Source: Craterostigma plantagineum (Eukaryota > Streptophyta > Magnoliopsida > Lamiales > Linderniaceae). From it: a stretch of DNA of 64,000 nucleotides. A program made the position numbers and the translations under genes. Positions 57,974 to 64,000 of the stretch are shown here, one piece after another. The notes under the pieces are model-generated. The model did no database searches and was not told the origin of the DNA. It saw only the letters and a list, made by a program, of their open reading frames with translations. Position 1 is the stretch's first letter. Every line of letters begins with the position of its first letter. The stretch spans positions 434,001 through 498,000 of the forward strand of contig JAPQWV010000327.1 of assembly GCA_027422505.1 (NCBI GenBank). Direction: 5' to 3'.

Positions 57974-59071
57974 GATCTACTAATTGGGTTGTATGAGAAT
58001 AAAATATAATATATGGTCGATGTGGATGATCACGTTGATTTGCTTACGTATATATATAGAATCTTCACTCGTTGATTGGGCAGAGGCAATGTTTTCTATC
58101 AATATTTCAATCAAATTGTTTATGGGTGGCCAATTTGGATTCCTGCTCTAGAGAGGAAAAAATTGGATCTTATATAGTATAGTTTTCTTGCACGCAACTC
58201 TTTTTTCTCCAAGTGTCAGTTTTCGTTAAACCTAATTGGACATTAATTTCTTGTTTTCATATGATTTTTTCTTTTTTTTCAAAGTCTTGTTTTCATATGA
58301 TCAATTGGGAGTTTTTGTGGCGGATCCTACGGATTAGGATGGGTTTTTCCATTTTCACGAGTAGCACACGACTGTACTATGAATTTTAAATCACGAATAG
58401 ATGAACTACAACAATTCAAGGTGTCTCTAGCTTGGCCGTACTTTCAGACCTAACTAGATGAGCTTCAGTCCAAAACTGAATCACTGAGTTTAGTTAAGGA
58501 GAAGACACTTGCACAAGAAGATGAATGAACCAACACAACACGTGTATTTATTTTCTACTACAGAGAGTGCAAATTTCAGAAACGAACAGATGTAGTAAAA
58601 TGGAGTTCAAAAATTTCAAATATGGGGAAAGACAAAATAAACCAAAATCAAGATGAAAGAGATAGATATTGCCTCCCCACGAAATCGCTCCACGTCATGT
58701 CGATCTTGTAAGAAATCCCAGCCGAAGTCATCGACTTGACTACTTTCCCAGCAGAAATAGGGAGCAATTAAGCTTGTATGTGGTTTTGCTTTAGAATGTT
58801 CTCGCTCGTTGAATCGTTCTATTACAAAAGAAACGTCAAGAGGTTTGCAGATCCTTCAATCAATTCATTATAAAAAGAAGCTAATCTTGCCCAATTCTTT
58901 CCTCATCCTCACGATAGTTAGAAATATATTAGAAAAAAGAAAGCGTGCTTCACCTCATGCTTACGAAAACTAACTTCTTTCGCGAAATGGCGACGAACTG
59001 AAAAATAATAAAGATTGCCTAATACTATAACACGCCCGATAAGCTACGTACATAACAAAGAACAACATATC
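57974..59071. other. spacer between the SURNod19 copies
   Basis: It starts with the promoter of the intact copy (TATATATA at 58051). The stretch 58545-58640 (ACACGTGTATTTATTTT...) matches 63315-63420 beyond the broken copy, marking the duplicated unit. No gene. Confidence 0.5.
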
Positions 59072-59440
59072 TCAGACGACAGGTTCATAGCGGCGAAACA
59101 CGGAAAACACAACCCCGACAATTACAAGCGAACCAAAAGCAGCCACGGCCCAATCGACATTCAACTTCTTCGTCGCATGGTAAACCTAATTGCGCACGAG
59201 CATCACATCGAAAAACCCGAATATCCAAAAGAAATCGGAGAAAAATTATCTTACCCGCGAAGAGATACGTTGCATAGGGTTCGTCGGAGGGTAGGCCGAT
59301 GACGGCTCGGCCACTAATAGATACAAAAGCCACATAACTCCATAATGTTTGCCCTCACTGCTGTAGTTGGCTACGAGCGTCGGCGTCTCGCCCGAGGAAA
59401 TCTTCTTCGATCCCCGCGAAGGGTAGCAAGTGGTCATTCA

Positions 59441-59602
59441 TGATATAGTATCTGTGAAGAAGAAAATGAAGCACTAACCTAAATAATTCATTAACAAGAG
59501 CACCTATAAATAGGCATTACATAATGAGAGTTGGTAAATAATTGAACTAAGGACTTGTTCTAGCCCAATACTAAGTCATTAACAACTCAACGTGGCTTAA
59601 CA
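59441..59602. mobile_element. solo LTR (TRIM-size) inside pseudogene exon 3
   Basis: The insert begins TGATATAGTATCTGTG and ends CGTGGCTTAACA, the TG...CA ends of an LTR. It splits a sequence that is continuous in the intact copy (GTGGTCATTCCCACTATG, 56223-56240). Flanks ATTCA (59436-59440) and ATTCC (59603-59607) are a 5-bp duplication with one mismatch. At 162 bp it has the size of a TRIM solo LTR. Confidence 0.8.
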
Positions 59603-59711
59603 ATTCCCACTATGTATCCCGACTCGTTCCTCGCCAGGCGCCCTTCTATCGGATACAACGCGCATATCTCCCGCTCGTCATGTCGGTCATTATTGATCAC
59701 ATGAACGCAAC

Positions 59712-59904
59712 TGTTGAGATTAGGGTCAACTACTGTAAAATCTCGTTATTGGGCCTAACATCAGTCCATTAAATAGAAGAGTTGACCCATATAAGTTGAT
59801 TGAGTTTCATCCTTAAAATTAACTGGTGATAGGTGGACTTTCCCATCTTATAAGCTTAACACTTCTTTCTCAGTTAAGTAGTGACACTTGCATGGCACCC
59901 AACA
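59712..59904. mobile_element. TG...CA LTR-like element in pseudogene intron 2
   Basis: It starts TGTTGAGATTAGGG and ends TGGCACCCAACA, about 193 bp, with a CATATAAG core. Words at 59743-59830 recur at 3468-3540. A target duplication was not clear. It is probably a solo LTR or TRIM fragment. Confidence 0.5.
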
Positions 59905-60811
59905 CGGGGGTTTGCAGTTTAAGGACAGAAACTTTCAAAATTGAAGCAATTTAACGACAGACCTGTCCGTAAAGGGCCGTGCCGATCGCACCGGCGCGCT
60001 GATGCCCAACTCCATATATTACGTAGCCGTTTATCGGGAAACTCGCCCTAATAGTCCTCATGTCGGTGCATCGTTCGACGTCGTTGCCCTCGGGACAAGG
60101 CTCAACGGAGTACTCGACCTAGTTAATAACTGAGAATCGAGAAGAGATCGATATTAGGTAAGGGTTATTACCATGCAATGACGTATAGATCTGCTCGACT
60201 CACTTGCTCTGGCCAAGAATTGAGTAACCTCGATTACTAGATCTTCACAGGCACAATCTCATCGCTCCAATCGACGTACTTCACCGTGTACCTCAGGTAA
60301 ACGTTCCTCCTCTTCATTCCCAGCGAATTTCGATCGAATCCCTCTTTCAATTTACAGCGAGTGTCCTTCGCAGAAGCAGGCCAATCCACCGTAGTAATAC
60401 TCAGGCAAAGGGTTGCCATTTTCGTCCAAGGTAACATTGTACAGATCGCACCTACACTCTGTTCAGCCCATTCGACCCTCGGCTCCCCTCGCGTCTATGG
60501 CGTGTGCGTTGAGCTGCCAAGCCTACTCGTACCCTTTGGGAAGGTGGGCCCCGTCGCCCACCTCGATTCCATACGGGTCGGGTATTTCTGTGGCGGTCCG
60601 GCGAGTTTCCGCCCCGATCCCGAAGTAGTGATAGAGGTCGTCCCCGCTGTTCCTTACTGGGATTAGGTCGAAACCGCCGGCGAGTATGCCGCCGCCGGAG
60701 ATGTGGTTCTGCGCAGGTAGAACCTCGAGACGGTCCAGTGGTGGAGGTAGGTCTCGTGGAGGGGGATTGGGCCGCCTTCGTCGCCGACGAGCTCGCCGTT
60801 GAAGCTCTTTA

Positions 60812-61577
60812 GTGCTCGTTTGGTTGATGGGTTTATATTTAGGAGGGTTTAAATAAGTAAGGGTTTATATAAAATAAATTAATGGGTATAAATAAAATGT
60901 GTGTTTGGTTGGTGGGTTTATATAATGTGTATATGTTTGGATAAACATGGGTTTAATAAACTAATATTTAATAAAAGTACATTCGTACCCTCAATTACAT
61001 GACATTTTACGTAAAATTTACAAACAAATTAAACATCAACAAAGCCATTAAATGACGCAGTCTTTAAAAATTGATATGTTGATGTCATTGGCCACTCCAA
61101 TTCTAGTTTTCTCTCACCTGAACCTATTGATGCCATAGCTTTAACTATCAGATTCAATAAAGGTCAAAACTGGCTGTGAACTAATCATACGCATGCATTT
61201 ACACAAAATAATTAAAAAAAAGGAAGCTTCTCCAACTGCTAGTTTTCTCTCACCTGAACCTATTGATTCGCTTCTGATTCCTCTATGAAAAGCAAAACGA
61301 AATTAACCGATTTGATTGCTTTTGATTCCTCTGCCAAGAAAAATTCGATAGGGTGGGAAAGAAAGAAGTTTAGCATCGTGCGTTTGAGGGATATTAATGT
61401 AAAGTAATTAGTGGGTTTTCAATAACCCATCTCATGGGTGTGTTTATTTAAACCTCCTCTAGTGGGTTTAAACCTATTTTATATAAACCCATAGTTTATA
61501 TATACATATGAACCAAACATAACAATATATAGTAAACCCATGTCTAAAACTCTTAAACCCTCCAACCAAACAAGGGC
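60812..61577. mobile_element. Tourist-like MITE inserted in pseudogene exon 1
   Basis: Left end GTGCTCGTTTGGTTGATGGG and reversed right end GCCCTTGTTTGGTTGGAGGG pair. TTA at 60809-60811 and at 61578-61580 is the 3-bp target duplication. The intact paralogue reads CTCTTTAGGGCTATG at 57750-57764, which is the empty site. 766 bp, non-coding, with GGGTTTATA/TATAAACCC subterminal repeats. Confidence 0.9.
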
Positions 61578-61785
61578 TTAGGGCTATGTGGCCGCGGGGG
61601 AATTCGATGTTGTTCAAGTATTTGTTGGAGAGAAGGGCGAGCTGTAGTGTGACTTTGGGGAGAGAAATGTTTGGGTTTTGATTCGGGCTTTTTCGGGCCT
61701 TTGATGGGCCTATTTCGGTGTGGGCCAAAACTAGCAATGCTGTTATTACTACGTAGCAGAAGTACGACTTCAATAACGCCGCCAT

Positions 61786-61880
61786 GGTCTTTGGTTACTT
61801 TTAGAAAAATGGTATATAATATATGGTCGATCGATATGAACGATTACGTTGATTTGCTACGTATATATATATATATTATA
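61786..61880. promoter_or_regulatory. former promoter of the pseudogene
   Basis: GGTATATAATATATGGTCGAT and ACGTTGATTTGC match the intact copy's upstream sequence (58000-58045), so the promoter was duplicated with the gene. It is cut by the Stowaway-like element that follows. Confidence 0.6.
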
Positions 61881-62146
61881 CTTCCTCCGTCCCAGCTATT
61901 TCTTCCCAAATATTAGTGGACACGGAGATTAAGAAATCATATTATTTTAATATTATAGTACAACTTTTGAGGTATGGAGAGAGAAAAGTTATTAGTAGAC
62001 ACGCAAATCAAGAAGACTTTTTTTTAATATTAATGGTGTAATTAGTTTAATTAGTGGGATAATTTTTTACCAAAAATGGAAATGAGAAGAATTATTTGGG
62101 ACGCCCGAAATAGAAAGATAGGAAGAAATAAATGGGACGGAGGTAG
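61881..62146. mobile_element. Stowaway-like MITE, copy 2
   Basis: It begins CTTCCTCCGTCCCAGC and ends GGGACGGAGGTAG, with TA on both sides (61879-61880, 62147-62148). 266 bp, matching copy 1 (54262-54526) inverted. It is inserted in the pseudogene's upstream region: flanking sequence resumes at TCATTGATTGGG as in the intact copy (58069). Confidence 0.85.
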
Positions 62147-62498
62147 TATGTATCTAATCGCCTCATTGATTGGGAAAAAGCCATGCAGCAATCTATCGTT
62201 CCTATCAATTTCATTTATTGTCGTACGTAGCGAATTTGGATTCATTCTGTAGAGAAACGAAGAAGAAACATTTATATCAGTTTCCTTAAACGTAACGTTT
62301 TTTTGTCCAAGTGTCGATTTTTCTTCCGAGTTTCTGCCTACCTTTGTTGCTTGACAATTTCTATAAATAGACTAGATTTCATTTTCACGAGAACTTATTA
62401 GAGAGAGTTCACTATGAACATCGATCATAAATAAGTTGGCCTATGTTGTGGAAATGGCTACCTCTCGATGAGGATTCAATGTATTATCTATGTTTGCT

Positions 62499-63317
62499 AG
62501 TGTTAAGGATCGAATTGAGGACAGAAGAGCTCAATCGAAGCTTTAAATCGCAACCCACACACACTTTTGTAAACACAGATTTACGTGGTTCGGCTGAAAC
62601 TTCAGCCTACGTCCACGGATCAACCGAGCCTCCTTTCGTATTAATCCCAACACAAGAGTTACACTACGCCGTGCCCTCTACAACTCTTATGTTTAACGCA
62701 CACCGAGATTCTCACTCTACGAAAAGATATAGACGCTCAAAGATGCTAAGTCGAAACATAAACTCTGATATTTATAAGCTTCAGATAACTTAATACTTTG
62801 GCGACTAATCTCTGCCGTTCGTTGTATCTGATCCCATGCACCACAGCTTGCCACGTCGCACCTTATAGATGGAGTGAACCCACAAGCTTATAAACCAACT
62901 CATTTTCCTTTCATCAACCGTGTGGGACTTGGAGTTTGTACCCAACAAACCTCCCCTCAAACTCAAGACCACACGACGGGCCCCCCTTCAACGATTATTT
63001 GCACCAAGCGCTTCTCCGCAATCACTTTACTAGGCGCTTCTCACCGCAGATTCACCAATCGTCCTTACAGGGACCGGGGACACACCACCCACACCGTATC
63101 CGGGCTAGAATTTTTTTCTCATCTGAAGGCACCCTCACGCTTTCATCCACGCTCACCGCACCAACCTATAACCACACTTCTAAATGATCACGAGTTTAAG
63201 CCGTATTTCAAGCCTGAATACACAACCTCGAATGATCTCGAGTGAAGATTACAGATAGTTGTCAACGCACATCTACCAGAGAAAGAATATGTACACGATA
63301 TAATTTATAACCCAACA
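62499..63317. mobile_element. LTR-retrotransposon-derived insertion
   Basis: The stretch starts TGTTAAGGATCGAATTG and ends near ATTTATAACCCAACA. It contains a TTTACGTGGTTCGGC...GCCTACGTCCACGG segment of the kind found in plant LTR elements, and GTGGGACTTGGAGTTTGTACCC. No protein-coding domain is visible. Sequence on the far side (63315 on) rejoins homology with 58545, so this is an insertion into the duplicated unit. Ends and target duplication are uncertain. Confidence 0.5.
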
Positions 63318-63675
63318 CACGTGTATTTATGTATTTATTTTGTACTACCGAAAGTGGATATTCTTACTTTGCGAAAAGAAGAGATGTTGCAATAGAAGTT
63401 CAAAATTGGATACACAATAAACCAACATTCAAAACAAATGGGGGAAGGATGTAATAATATTTTAAAGAAGTTTATATTTTAGGATGGGAAAACCTTCATA
63501 CATTCTTTCCCGGAAAAGAGATACACAAGCAGAGCGCACAACATTCATGTTACACCGCGAGCACACACAATCATTATGACATAACTCATAAATCTCAAAC
63601 ATACACACACAATCATTATGATATAATTTCATTACCAAACACTGGTCTTCCTTCTTAATTCTTTAATTAGAAGGC
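63318..63675. other. duplicated-unit edge and RBOH 3' flank
   Basis: The first 100 bp match 58545-58640. The rest is the probable 3' UTR of the RBOH gene. No other gene. Confidence 0.45.
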
Positions 63676-64000
63676 TCAGAAATTTTCCTTGTGGAACTCA
63701 AACTTGGTACAAGTAGGAGTCTTGTGCGAGAACTCATGTGCTAGTTTCCTCAGGTCTTTAGCAGCTTGTGGTAGTCCACAATAAAACACTCCTGTAAATG
63801 ACAAAATTACCTATAAATTTATTTTTTTCGGTGAGATATATATTAAAATGTGCACATATAAATATCCTTCGTCCTTACCCACTCTTGCCCCAGGGTGTTT
63901 CTTCGCAATGCCCTTAAAAACCATCCTCCAATCAGGCTTTCCAAAGTAGGACTTAACCCTAGTCCCAGAAACTATGTCAACGCCGCTCCTTCGATGATTT
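63676..64000 (-). CDS. RBOH: respiratory burst oxidase homologue, C-terminal exons (partial)
   Basis: The last two exons of the gene: 64000-63879, open at the window edge, and 63791-63676. The visible part reads [39 protein letters not shown], the NADPH-binding VFYCG block, and ends [20 protein letters not shown], the invariant end of plant NADPH oxidases. RBOH enzymes move electrons from cytosolic NADPH to apoplastic oxygen to make superoxide. A two-residue PTC stretch before [10 protein letters not shown] differs from the usual KTSTKFDF. The rest, including the EF hands and haem-binding helices, lies beyond the window. Confidence 0.95.

Larger units (their letters stand above)
59072..61785 (-). 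pseudogene. SURNod19 pseudogene (tandem copy)
   Basis: The four exons can still be traced. Exon 1 runs 61785-61578 and resumes at 60811-60170. Exon 2 is 60118-59963 (156 bp, same as intact). Exon 3 is about 59686-59603 and 59440-59256. Exon 4 is 59190-59072, with an open frame and TM segment. Lesions seen against the intact copy: a Tourist-like MITE inside exon 1 (60812-61577); frame changes inside exon 1; TAG in place of the TAC after VPVKI (60239-60237); loss of the exon 3 acceptor AG (CATGAC in place of CAGGAC); a solo LTR in exon 3 (59441-59602); and a TG...CA element in intron 2. The start (MAALLKSYFCYVV) and many blocks remain (EFPRGHIAL, VDWSDEIVPVK, GVGHQRAG, YYGVRF-free KHYGVMWLLYLLVAEPS). 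It cannot make a full protein. Confidence 0.9.

Noticed and set aside
62443..63245. Frames of 116 and 123 codons
   Set aside because: They lie inside LTR-type non-coding repeat DNA and show no retrotransposon protein motif.

Overview
This is a stretch of nuclear genomic DNA from a flowering plant. The genes are interrupted by GT-AG introns and spread over both strands. They belong to plant families: expansin, nsLTP, WRKY, VAL-type B3, fasciclin-like AGP, ALA flippase, RBOH and SURNod19. The intergenic DNA is AT-rich and full of small non-autonomous transposons. The family mix and gene structures suggest a eudicot, perhaps an asterid; that is inference, since no alignment was run.

Layout. 1-6 kb: gene-poor, with a Mutator-like MITE, an unrecognised exon-like fragment and the first exon of a 2-oxoglutarate dioxygenase with no visible remainder. 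6-9.3 kb: a 7-exon MACPF gene (+). 9.5-11 kb: an alpha-expansin (-). 12.4-16.2 kb: three tandem nsLTP genes (+), each with an intron right before the stop codon. 18.1-21.9 kb: a 12-exon VAL-type B3 repressor (-). 24-31 kb: a repeat-built block with two 0.67-kb hAT-like copies, a large inverted repeat, three copies of an unrecognised gene fragment and a duplicated GCGAA-rich array. 31.9-33.2 kb: a group III WRKY (-). 34.7-39.6 kb: an ALA1-type P4-ATPase (-), head-to-head with NDUFA1 (40.8 kb, +). 43.8-45.4 kb: a RING-H2 ligase (+). 45.6-46.5 kb: PLMT (-). 46.9-47.3 kb: a small secreted-peptide-like gene (-). 48.0-49.3 kb: a MAPKKK17/18-like kinase gene with a frameshift (-). 50.9-51.4 kb: a second small secreted precursor (-). 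53.0-53.9 kb: a fasciclin-like AGP (+). 55.8-58 kb: an intact SURNod19-domain gene (-). 59.1-61.8 kb: its tandem copy, a pseudogene (-). 63.7 kb to the end: the last two exons of an RBOH NADPH oxidase (-), cut by the window edge.

The genes form no operon-like unit. Themes that recur are cell surface and wall (expansin, FLA, LTPs), membrane lipids (P4-ATPase, PLMT), and stress or defence signalling (WRKY, RBOH, MAPKKK, MACPF, SURNod19). The clearest evolutionary story is the SURNod19 pair. The intact copy shows the empty sites for a Tourist-like MITE, a solo LTR and a Stowaway-like MITE that sit in the broken copy. The least explained region is 25.2-30.3 kb.

Exon boundaries were read by eye from splice consensus and frame continuity. 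Family assignments rest on recognised motifs, not on database searches.
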